From an uncultured Dorea sp. (GTDB lineage: Bacteria; Bacillota; Clostridia; Lachnospirales; Lachnospiraceae), in assembly GCA_910579335.1 (NCBI GenBank), contig CAJTUQ010000045.1, forward strand, positions 5,259 through 19,697: a DNA stretch of 14,439 nucleotides. The letters are read 5' to 3'. The notes beneath the pieces were generated by a model that saw only the letters and a program-made list of their open reading frames with translations, had not been told where the DNA came from and searched no databases. The position numbers were made by a program, and so were the translations under genes. Below, piece by piece: positions 7,407 to 14,193 of the stretch; position 1 is the first letter of the stretch, and each line of letters opens with the position of its first letter.

Positions 7407-7574
7407 TGTAGTGCACCTCCATCAAATAAAATAAGTGAATAGTCCGCAACTATCCACTTACATATCTGCATAAAAACCCCGTCATACGGAATCCGCCATA
7501 CACAATATCAAACCAATAGTCACCCGATTGTGCTATGGTGAGAGTGGATACTCTGCTTTGTTTTTCTTCACACA
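7407..7574 (-). promoter_or_regulatory. infC operon leader RNA, probable L20-type attenuator
   Basis: About 170 nt lie between the expected transcription start and the infC ATT. The leader contains a terminator-like hairpin at 7433-7459 and an upstream segment (7543-7550) complementary to that hairpin's first arm. In B. subtilis the same operon is controlled by L20 binding to a leader and causing premature termination, and the layout here fits that scheme. I have not matched it base by base to the Rfam L20 leader model. Confidence 0.7.
7424..7459 (-). terminator. Attenuator hairpin in the infC leader
   Basis: On the minus strand AAGTGGATAG (7459-7450) pairs with CTATTCACTT (7442-7433), nine Watson-Crick pairs and one G-T, around a 7-nt loop. 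It is followed by ATTTTATTT. It sits just before the infC ribosome binding site, where a transcription attenuator would be expected. Confidence 0.72.
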
Positions 7575-7580
7575 AAACAT

Positions 7581-7609
7581 ACTATAACACAGGAACAGCA
7601 AAAAGTCAA
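7581..7609 (-). promoter_or_regulatory. Promoter of the infC operon
   Basis: TTGACT (7609-7604) and TATAGT (7586-7581) on the minus strand are separated by exactly 17 bp. A TG one base before the -10 makes it an extended -10 as well. It is the best sigma-A promoter in the window and begins only four bases after the end of the upstream gene. Confidence 0.88.
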
Positions 7610-7613
7610 CACT

Positions 7614-8282
7614 TTATTTGACAATCCAGCATTCCAATTGTTCCGCCCCCGCATATTTTTCAAGGTATTCTTTTCCATAACACAAAGCCTCCTCCAGGCT
7701 TCCGTTATCAGAAAAACAATAAATAAGCGTAAGCACCTCTTTTGTTTCTTCTGTAATCATCGCTCTTCTGGAATCGCTGGTAGAGCTTCCCACTGCGCCC
7801 TCGCCATCGGCAAGCACCGGCAGAGCTTTGACGCTAACCATGTCCTTTCCGATTCCCTGATACGCTTCTTCCTCCCGCCCCACGCGGAATACAAGCTCGT
7901 CCCCGATTTTTTCCGCATCATAGGAACCTGCGGAAAATCCCGATTGTATGGAAATCAGATTGTTGGTGTCCACAACGGTATTCACTTCATAGATTCCCTT
8001 CCCCTGACCGATACGGCGAACCAGCGCCTCCGAGGACACCCGGTAGCGGCTGGGATCTTTGCCAAAGGCCTTGTATGCCATTCGCGATTCCTTAATATTC
8101 GGTATCTCGCTAATACCGTAATTAAAAATATCGTCCTTCACCTTTTTAAAGATATCTTTTTTAAGATACCGCCACATGTCTTCATTTTTCTTTTTCACCT
8201 TTACTTTATACTGAAAGCACCCGACTGCAGCTGCCGGCCAGCGCTTTTTCATCTCCTCGTCGATTCTAATCTTCTTTTTCAT
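7614..8282 (-). CDS. B3/4 domain protein (PheT editing-like)
   Basis: The 222-residue protein consists of a B3/4 domain, the fold that forms the editing site in the beta subunit of phenylalanyl-tRNA synthetase. Free-standing versions are common in Firmicutes; some are thought to hydrolyse mischarged tRNA, but this is not shown here. Family-like stretches are KDPSRYRVSSEALVRRI near residue 75, VNTVVDTNNLISIQSG near 100, GSYDAEKI, the VKALPVLADGEG segment, and SDSRRAMITEETKEVL near 170. I chose the ATG at 8282 because AAAGGGAGA lies seven bases upstream; the longer frame to 8342 would contain its own promoter. It diverges from the LysR gene, which may regulate it. Confidence 0.88.
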   Translation of the reverse strand: MKKKIRIDEEMKKRWPAAAVGCFQYKVKVKKKNEDMWRYLKKDIFKKVKDDIFNYGISEIPNIKESRMAYKAFGKDPSRYRVSSEALVRRIGQGKGIYEVNTVVDTNNLISIQSGFSAGSYDAEKIGDELVFRVGREEEAYQGIGKDMVSVKALPVLADGEGAVGSSTSDSRRAMITEETKEVLTLIYCFSDNGSLEEALCYGKEYLEKYAGAEQLECWIVK

Positions 8283-8315
8283 GGCAATTCTCCCTTTCGC
8301 CAAATTTTCTTCCAC

Positions 8316-8324
8316 AGTATACCA
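8316..8324 (-). promoter_or_regulatory. Extended -10 promoter of the B3/4 gene
   Basis: On the minus strand TGGTATACT occupies 8324-8316, an exact extended -10 motif about 35 nt before the ATG. No good -35 is visible at 17 bp. It lies back to back with the LysR promoter. Confidence 0.55.
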
Positions 8325-8345
8325 TATTTTTTTCTCAAACAAAAC

Positions 8346-8374
8346 TTGTTTTTCTGCAAAATCCCATGTAATAT
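8346..8374 (+). promoter_or_regulatory. LysR gene promoter
   Basis: TTGTTT (8346-8351) and TAATAT (8369-8374) are separated by 17 bp. The predicted start lies near 8381, giving a leader of about 45 nt that contains an inverted repeat and the ribosome binding site. Confidence 0.55.
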
Positions 8375-8384
8375 ATAAAAAACA

Positions 8385-8407
8385 TACCCTTTGTCCGCAA
8401 AAGGGTA
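8385..8407 (+). repeat. Inverted repeat in the LysR leader, possible operator or RNA hairpin
   Basis: TACCCTTT (8385-8392) and AAAGGGTA (8400-8407) are perfect 8-bp arms around a 7-nt spacer. The repeat lies between the predicted transcription start and the ribosome binding site (AAAGGAGGGA, 8411-8420). It could be an autoregulatory LysR site or a hairpin that places the binding site in the open. Confidence 0.6.
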
Positions 8408-8424
8408 ATCAAAGGAGGGAGCAT

Positions 8425-9294
8425 ATGGACTTAAAAAAATGGCATGTATTTCTTGCCGTGGCAAAATTTGAGAACTTTACCAGGGCAGGCGAGGAGCTTG
8501 GCTACACGCAATCCGGCATTACACAGATGATGAAAAATCTCGAACGTGAAGTCGGCTTTCCTCTTTTCAACAAAACAAACCACGGAATTTCCCTCTCCGA
8601 CGAAGGGATCTCTCTTCTCCCCTCAATACGCAATCTGATTGCTTCCAGCGAATCTTTAAAACAGGAGATTTCATTCCTGAAGGGTGCGGAACGAGGGACA
8701 CTAAAAATCGGCACGTACACAAGCTGCTCCATACATTGGATTCCGAAAATCATCCGGGAATTTCAAAAAAACAACCCCGGAATCCTTTTTGACATTATTG
8801 AAGGGCACGAAAATGAAATTGCGGACTGGGTTTTAAATTATAAAGTGGACATCGGTTTCTGCAGCTACCAGAAAAACCAGACTGCCGACTTCATACCCGT
8901 ACACAACGATGAAATGCTGGCGATACTTCCCAAAGGCCATCCCTATGCCGAATACGAACAAGTCCCGTTAGAATGGTTCCAGAACGCCCCGTTCATCATT
9001 TGCGAATATACATACAACACCGATATCCACCAGATATTAAAAAAACACGACATTCATCCGGACATTAAATATACCATGAATAACGATTTTTCCATTTTAT
9101 CTATGGTAGAACATAATCTGGGCATCAGCATCCTGCCTGAACTAGTAATCCGGGGCCGTACCGGGAACTTTGAAGTCCGACCTATAACGCCAAGCGTTTA
9201 CCGCAGGCTCGGCATGGCGGTGCACCCTTCCCACGACTGGTCGCCTGCGATGAAAATCTTTATCCGGTACGCCAAAGAATACCTTCTCGCCTAG
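8425..9294 (+). CDS. LysR-family transcriptional regulator
   Basis: This 289-residue protein has the standard LysR layout. The N-terminal winged helix covers residues 1-61 (FLAVAKFENFTRAGEELGYTQSGITQMMKNLE, then PLFNKT and LSDEG). A linker helix follows, then a two-lobed effector domain with the typical GTLKIGTYTS start at about residue 92, DIGF, and LGISILPELV. The ATG at 8425 is chosen because AAAGGAGGGA ends four bases upstream and the HTH begins there; the open frame to 8281 adds no family sequence. The inducer is unknown. Likely targets are the divergent B3/4 gene, its own gene, or the convergent MATE pump, with which it shares a 22-nt gap. Confidence 0.95.
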   Translation: MDLKKWHVFLAVAKFENFTRAGEELGYTQSGITQMMKNLEREVGFPLFNKTNHGISLSDEGISLLPSIRNLIASSESLKQEISFLKGAERGTLKIGTYTSCSIHWIPKIIREFQKNNPGILFDIIEGHENEIADWVLNYKVDIGFCSYQKNQTADFIPVHNDEMLAILPKGHPYAEYEQVPLEWFQNAPFIICEYTYNTDIHQILKKHDIHPDIKYTMNNDFSILSMVEHNLGISILPELVIRGRTGNFEVRPITPSVYRRLGMAVHPSHDWSPAMKIFIRYAKEYLLA

Positions 9295-9316
9295 AATCAT
9301 TCCCACGGCGAAAGCA

Positions 9317-10690
9317 TTACATCTTTTTGAAAATCTTTTTTACCGTAACCAAAAACAGGACCGAAGTCGTCAGCACCGACAGCACGTCTGCGATAGGCTC
9401 CGCCCTATAGATTCCCATAACGCCCATAAATCTAGGCAGGATAATGGCAAGCGGAATCAGCAGGATAACTTTTCGAAGCAGCGCAATAAACATGGATACT
9501 TTCGCCTGTCCCAACGCAATAAATGTTGACTGACAGGCCGATTGTATTCCAAATATAGTCATACCGGCGAAATACGTCGGCATCACCTGAACCGTAAGTT
9601 CCACTAAAGCTTCATTACTTGTAAAGATCCCTGCATACACGCCCGGACACACCACGGCCAGCCCGCAGAATACAAACATTCCCGCAAACGTAATCGCAAG
9701 CATTTTAAGGAATGCGCTCTTTACTCTTCTTTTATTCCCCGCGCCATAATTATAGCTGATAATGGGCTGCACTCCTTGGGTAATCCCCTGCAGCGGTATC
9801 GTTATAAGCTGCATGACGCTCGTCATAATCGCCATCGTTCCCACATACAAATCACCGCCGTACTTCTGAAGGCCGGAATTGAGTGTAATACTTACCAGGC
9901 TCTCTGTACTCTGCATAATAAACGGTGAAACGCCAAGCGCCGCAATTAATTTTACCGTCTTCGCCTCCGGCTTCATCAAGCTGGGCTTCAGTTTCACCAC
10001 GCTCTTTTTAGAAGTAAGAAAACGGACAACCCAGGCAGCGCTTACTGCTTGCGACAGCACCGTAGCAAACGCCGCCCCCTGTACGCCCATGCCGAGCAGA
10101 AAAATAAATACCGGGTCAAGGCATATGTTAATAACAGCTCCGATAAGTACAGAAAACATTGCCGTCTTAGATGCGCCCTGCCCGCTTATAAAAGTATTCA
10201 AACCCAATGCCGTCTGTACAAAAATGGTTCCGATAAGATAAATTCCTATGTAGCTCTTTGCATATCCAATCGTCGCCTCGCTTGCTCCAAAAGCATACAA
10301 AACCGGCGTCTTGAACAAAGAGAAAATAACCGTCAGCAGCACGGAGAACAGGACAATCAGCCCGGCGGAATTTCCCATGATCTTCTCCGCCTTTTCGTAA
10401 TCCCTCTTCCCCAGCTCGATAGACGCCAGCGGAGCTCCTCCCATTCCCGCAAACGCACTGAATGCAGACACCAGCATAATAATCGGGAATGTCACTCCTA
10501 CGCCCGTGAGCGCTACATCTCCCTGGCCCGGTATATGTCCGATATAAATCCTGTCAACAATATTATACAGCACATTAATCAGCTGAGCCGCCACCGCCGG
10601 AAGCGCCATAGATAGCATCAGCCTTCCAAGCGGGGCGCTGCCCAGCCGTTCATCCTGTTTTCCTTTTTCCTCCACAGCCGTATCCTGCAT
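9317..10690 (-). CDS. MATE family efflux transporter
   Basis: This 457-residue inner-membrane antiporter belongs to the MATE superfamily, which exports drugs and metabolites in exchange for Na+ or H+. About twelve hydrophobic segments can be followed in two similar halves. Family-like stretches are LGRLMLSMALPAVAAQLI, YNIVDRIYIGH near residue 45, the GQGASKTAM region near 170, and the second-half counterparts QGITQGVQPIISYNYGAGN and IALGQAKVSMFIALLRK. The style is that of MepA-like Firmicutes proteins. AAGGA lies about 11 bases before the ATG. It is a single-gene unit with its own extended -10 promoter. The substrate cannot be inferred. Confidence 0.95.
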   Translation of the reverse strand: MQDTAVEEKGKQDERLGSAPLGRLMLSMALPAVAAQLINVLYNIVDRIYIGHIPGQGDVALTGVGVTFPIIMLVSAFSAFAGMGGAPLASIELGKRDYEKAEKIMGNSAGLIVLFSVLLTVIFSLFKTPVLYAFGASEATIGYAKSYIGIYLIGTIFVQTALGLNTFISGQGASKTAMFSVLIGAVINICLDPVFIFLLGMGVQGAAFATVLSQAVSAAWVVRFLTSKKSVVKLKPSLMKPEAKTVKLIAALGVSPFIMQSTESLVSITLNSGLQKYGGDLYVGTMAIMTSVMQLITIPLQGITQGVQPIISYNYGAGNKRRVKSAFLKMLAITFAGMFVFCGLAVVCPGVYAGIFTSNEALVELTVQVMPTYFAGMTIFGIQSACQSTFIALGQAKVSMFIALLRKVILLIPLAIILPRFMGVMGIYRAEPIADVLSVLTTSVLFLVTVKKIFKKM

Positions 10691-10774
10691 AGATTACAAT
10701 CCTTCTTTCTCTCTAACATACCGTCCTTTTCCTTAGCCGTCTCCCGGCTTTTCCATAGAAAAGACGTATGGTAC

Positions 10775-10803
10775 AGTATAACACATTTACTTTAGAATCG
10801 TAA
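10775..10803 (-). promoter_or_regulatory. MATE gene promoter
   Basis: TGTTATACT on the minus strand (10783-10775) is an extended -10; the -35 at 17 bp, TTACGA, is poor. The leader of about 80 nt holds two short hairpins, CCATA/TATGG and AGCCG/CGGCT (10735-10749). Confidence 0.55.
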
Positions 10804-10839
10804 CCCTGCCGCAGATTCTTTCATAATATTTTCATATTT

Positions 10840-12201
10840 CTAATTAAGCTTTATGTTCAGATAGCTTCTGCCCGAAAGCGTCTTGTTAAAGCAAATGCTG
10901 CATATAATTATCACGCACCCTGCCGCAAAACCAATCCAGTTAAAGCAGGCCGTTAATATAAGCAGTTCCAGCCGCATAAATTTAAGCGCATATCCAAGCT
11001 CAAAGTTCGGCTGCGTATAATTTGCCACCGCCACAAACGCCATATACAGCATCACTTCCGCATTAAACCACCCTGACTTCACTGAAAATTCCCCCATTAC
11101 CAAGCCGGCGATAACGCTCAGCGGCGTACTCAGCATGCTTGGCGTATTAAGCGCCGCAAGCCGCAGGCCGTCAATCGCAATTTCCAAAATCAGCAATTGA
11201 AAAATCAGGGGAATGTTGACCGTATCCTTCACGGCCACAAACGCAAAGATTTTGGGCAGCCAATTCAGATTCTGCATAAAGAGCAGGAATACCGGCGTTA
11301 AAAATACCGTCATAACCGTAATCAGGCTGCGCGCAACCTTCAGGTATACATTTGTAAGCGTAGGGAAATAATAATCATTCGCCTCCTCAATCATATCAAA
11401 AATCGATGTCGGCAAAATCATGGCAGAGGGAGAATTGTCCACAAGAATCACGACCTTCCCCTCTAAAAGACAGGCCGCCGCCGTATCCGGCCGTTCGGTA
11501 AACTTAAATTTAGGAAACGGATTATACCATTTCCGTTTAAACAGACATTCCGCAAGGCTCTGCTGATTCATGCGCAGCGCATCGGTACTGATATTGGCAA
11601 TGCGCTCCCTCACCGTATCAAGAAGCTCTGCATCTACCCGATCTTTCATAAAGCATATCGCCACATCCGTCCGGGAGCTGTCTCCCACCTCTGTCATTTC
11701 CATAATCAAGTGCGGATCACGGATTCTTCTCCTCATCAGCGCCGTATTAAACACAATCGTCTCCACGAACCCGTCTCTGGAACCCCGAAGAGATTTGTCT
11801 TTATCCGGCTCCTCAACACTTCTTGCCGGGTATGTGCGGCAGTCAATAGCAATACACCCCTCATATCCCTCTATAAAAAAACAGGTAATACCGGAAAGGA
11901 TATTTTTCAATACAAGGTCAAAATCCCCGACGACATCCACCTCTACATAAGGAATACACATTCTGGAAAACGCTGTCGCATCTACCGGCATATCTTCCTC
12001 CGTGACTTTTATAATGGAATCCAGAATTTTAAGCATCGTCTCATCCTTCGTAAAGCCATCTATAAAGTAAAAGGATGCTGCGCGTCCTCCGATATAAATG
12101 TCCCTTTGGATAATATCAAAACTGTCCTTCACCGGAAGAATTTTATTCAGATGCGCCGTGTTTTCTTCCCTTGAGGCTGTTACTTTCTTCATATCCGGCA
12201 T
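10840..12201 (-). CDS. spoVAF: SpoVAF-like GerA-family spore germination protein
   Basis: The protein (453 residues) is a GerA-family A subunit, membrane proteins of the spore inner membrane involved in germinant response and ion release. It resembles SpoVAF more than a germinant-receptor GerAA in its short N-terminus and in the segment EEPDKDKSLRGSRDGFVE (residues 130-147), followed by NTALMRRRIRD. Other family stretches are NPFPKFKFTERPD near 227 and VDNSPSAMILPT near 254. About four or five membrane segments lie between 290 and 437 and the protein ends at GRSYLNIKLN. It looks a little shorter at the C-terminus than B. subtilis SpoVAF. GGAGG lies seven bases before the ATG. No gerAB, gerAC or other spoVA gene is adjacent. 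Confidence 0.9.
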   Translation of the reverse strand: MPDMKKVTASREENTAHLNKILPVKDSFDIIQRDIYIGGRAASFYFIDGFTKDETMLKILDSIIKVTEEDMPVDATAFSRMCIPYVEVDVVGDFDLVLKNILSGITCFFIEGYEGCIAIDCRTYPARSVEEPDKDKSLRGSRDGFVETIVFNTALMRRRIRDPHLIMEMTEVGDSSRTDVAICFMKDRVDAELLDTVRERIANISTDALRMNQQSLAECLFKRKWYNPFPKFKFTERPDTAAACLLEGKVVILVDNSPSAMILPTSIFDMIEEANDYYFPTLTNVYLKVARSLITVMTVFLTPVFLLFMQNLNWLPKIFAFVAVKDTVNIPLIFQLLILEIAIDGLRLAALNTPSMLSTPLSVIAGLVMGEFSVKSGWFNAEVMLYMAFVAVANYTQPNFELGYALKFMRLELLILTACFNWIGFAAGCVIIICSICFNKTLSGRSYLNIKLN

Positions 12202-12278
12202 ATATACCCCTCCACTCGTTTTTTAGTTAGGGTACCCCAATCATTTCTAAAATATGTATGTCCAAAAATTCTCCACAT

Positions 12279-12305
12279 AAAAAAAGGACCTTTCGGTCCT
12301 TTTTT
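12279..12305 (-). terminator. Terminator after the AGCS symporter gene
   Basis: On the minus strand GGACC-GAAA-GGTCC, extended by A/T pairs, is followed by a run of about eight T's. The GAAA tetraloop and T-run make it a strong intrinsic terminator about 50 nt after the symporter stop codon. Its plus-strand form also has a T-run, but no plus-strand gene needs it. Confidence 0.92.
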
Positions 12306-12356
12306 CAGCATATTCTGCAATCACCATTCCACTTGGATTATTCTATAATTTATCCG

Positions 12357-13746
12357 TTACTCCTTAATAACCGGAACAGGCGTATCGTCTTTCGCATCCA
12401 GGTTATTGATATACTTCTTCGTATCCGCCACCATCTGGTTAGAAAGCAGGAGCACCGCAATCAAGTTCGGTATCGCCATCAGAGCATTCAAAGTATCCGC
12501 AATAAGCCAAACAAGGTCAAGCGCTACGATAGGTGCGATGACTGCAACCGCAATATAAAGAATACGGTAAGGTACAAGCCCCATCTTGCCGGCAAAATAT
12601 TCTACACAACGCTCGCCGTAGTATGCCCATCCAAGAATTGTTGAGTATGCAAAAGAAATAATGCCCAACGTAAGGATTGCAGGCCCGATTACAGGAATCT
12701 GGCCGAATGCCAGAGAAGTAAGCACGCCGCCGTTGTCTATCTGGTCCGCATTGATGCTTGGGTTTTTCATAATTGTTGAAACAAGCACAAGACCCGTCAT
12801 CGCACATACAACTACCGTATCCCAGAAAGTTCCGGTAGAGGAAACCAGTGCCTGACGCACCGGATTTCTTGTCTGAGCCGCTGCCGCCGCGATTGGCGCA
12901 GAACCAAGACCTGATTCATTTGAAAACAATCCTCTTGCAACTCCGTAACGGATCGCCATCATAATTCCGGTTCCAACAAGGCCGCCGGCTGCTGCTCCCG
13001 GAGCAAACGCCAGCTTGCAGATGGTCGTAATTGCCGGAATAATAAAGTCATGATTCATTCCAAGGATAATAATACATCCAAGCACATAGAAAACCGCCAT
13101 AATCGGAACCAGCTTCTCGCATACGCTTGCGATAGATTTAATTCCGCCGAAAATAACAATTGCCGTGAGAATTGCAACGATAACGCCTACGCTCCAAAGC
13201 GGAATGCCGAAGTTTTCATTACATACCGTGGCAATCGCATTTACCTGTGTCGCACATCCGATACCGAAGGATGCGAATCCTGCAAGTACCGCAAACGCCA
13301 TGCCGAGCCACTTCATATTAAGGCCGCGCTCTAACGCATACATCGCACCGCCCTGCATACGGCCGTCTTCCGTCTTTACCCTGTATTTTACGGCTATGTA
13401 GGATTCCGCATACTTCGTAGCGATTCCGAATACACCGGTAAGCCAGCACCAGAGAACCGCTCCCGGCCCGCCGATGGCAATCGCCGTACCTACACCGATG
13501 ATATTTCCTGTTCCGATCAATCGTCGCCGCCAGCGCTGTCGTAAGGGCGCCAAAGTTTGATACCTCGCCCTCAGCATCCGGATCTTTTGTAACCGACAGT
13601 TTAATACCTCTGGCTATCGTGTGCCTCTGGATAAAACCTGTTCTGAGCGTCAAAAATACATGTGTTCCTAATAACAGTATAATCATGGGCCAGCCCCATA
13701 CAACACCATTAATCGCCGTAACAATTGAGTCAATAGTCTTTAACAT
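12357..13746 (-). pseudogene. AGCS alanine/glycine:cation symporter, broken by a 4-base insertion
   Basis: The gene encodes a sodium-coupled alanine/glycine symporter of the AGCS family, a multi-spanning membrane protein. Translation should start at the ATG at 13746 (MLKTIDSIVTAING), with AGGAGAAGGGGG upstream. The first 76 residues, up to FGALTTALAATI, are in one frame. The rest, from IGTGNIIGVGTAIAIGG to the end (386 residues), is in another. Removing four bases at about 13516-13521 joins both parts exactly as in intact family members and restores about 461 residues. As written, translation would yield 142 residues, 66 of them aberrant. The C-terminal part keeps the family motifs (MQGGAMYALERG, RGLFSNESGLGSAPI) without decay, so the break is recent or a sequence error. 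Promoter and terminator are intact. Confidence 0.88.
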
Positions 13747-13811
13747 TTTGTTCCCCCTTCTCCTGTTTTTTGGTCTGTTCTGTACATGCACTATCTACTT
13801 TCATCTCTTTT

Positions 13812-13840
13812 ATTGTATCTTAAATTTTTATAAACTTCAA
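13812..13840 (-). promoter_or_regulatory. Promoter of the AGCS symporter gene
   Basis: On the minus strand TTGAAG (13840-13835) and TACAAT (13817-13812) are separated by 17 bp, giving a leader of about 60 nt. Confidence 0.65.
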
Positions 13841-13860
13841 TCATTGTTATCGAATTGACA

Positions 13861-13886
13861 CACTATTCGTCATAATGACTATCGTG
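13861..13886. repeat. Dyad upstream of the symporter promoter
   Basis: The core GTCATAATGAC (13869-13879) is a perfect palindrome with a one-base centre. The flanks are also partly symmetric (CAC at the left end, GTG at the right). It lies about 20 bp beyond the -35 of the symporter promoter, a usual place for an activator site. No known regulator is assigned. Confidence 0.45.
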
Positions 13887-13969
13887 TAAAGATTTTTCAT
13901 GCATTTGATTATTGTTAATCCTATAACTATCCCCGTTTCTAAAGCAAAAACTTCAGCAATTTTTTATTA

Positions 13970-14191
13970 TTACTCTTTTTGATATTTTTTAGAATTAGCA
14001 ATAATATACAATGTGCACAAAAGTTTTTTATCTCTTATTGTCATACTGTTAAAATCGGTTTCTAAATATTCGACTGAATTTTCTGAAAATTGATAGTTGT
14101 ATCCGGTATATTTAATGTGCAAAATATTCAGTATAGTTTCTTTTGCTCCTATACTGCCTTGCAAAGGCACGCGAGGGATACCGTCTGCCAA
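13970..14191 (-). CDS. Doubtful small open frame in an AT-rich stretch
   Basis: An open frame of 73 codons starts with TTG two bases after the acetyltransferase stop. I recognise no family. It lacks a good ribosome binding site, has AT-rich codons unlike its neighbours, and contains an inverted repeat (14129-14156) and a CodY-like box. It may be a gene remnant or non-coding. Together with 13747-13969, this is about 450 bases in which I see only the symporter promoter and the listed sites. Confidence 0.2.
   Translation of the reverse strand: MADGIPRVPLQGSIGAKETILNILHIKYTGYNYQFSENSVEYLETDFNSMTIRDKKLLCTLYIIANSKKYQKE
14077..14091. promoter_or_regulatory. Exact match to the CodY-box consensus
   Basis: AATTTTCTGAAAATT matches the published low-GC Gram-positive CodY consensus AATTTTCWGAAAATT at all 15 positions. 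It lies about 240 bp upstream of the symporter -35. Function is inferred only; an amino acid symporter would be a plausible CodY target. Confidence 0.45.
14129..14156 (-). repeat. Inverted repeat after the acetyltransferase gene, weak terminator candidate
   Basis: CAGTATAG (14129-14136) and CTATACTG (14149-14156) are perfect 8-bp arms with a 12-nt spacer. On the minus strand the hairpin starts about 38 nt after the acetyltransferase stop and is followed by AATATTTT. A second small dyad, GCCTT/AAGGC, sits just before it. Confidence 0.4.
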
Positions 14192-14193
14192 GA

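Noticed and set aside
7638..8378. Plus-strand open frame (246 codons) opposite the B3/4 gene
   Set aside because: Phe/His-rich shadow translation; the minus-strand frame carries clear B3/4 family sequence.
10049..10615. Plus-strand open frame (188 codons) opposite the MATE gene
   Set aside because: Arg/His/Asn-rich shadow with no hydrophobic core or family pattern.
12202..12275. Sigma-G type promoter before the SpoVAF-like gene
   Set aside because: CATATTT and TTATG resemble the -10 and -35, but spacing is off by one or two and both boxes have mismatches.
13318..13514. Continuation of the symporter N-terminal frame beyond the break as a separate protein
   Set aside because: After ATI the translation becomes Arg/Cys-rich and unlike any membrane protein; it is out-of-frame symporter sequence.
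13516..13521. Programmed ribosomal frameshift in the symporter gene
   Set aside because: No slippery sequence, stimulatory structure or family precedent, and four bases rather than one must be removed to match intact homologues.
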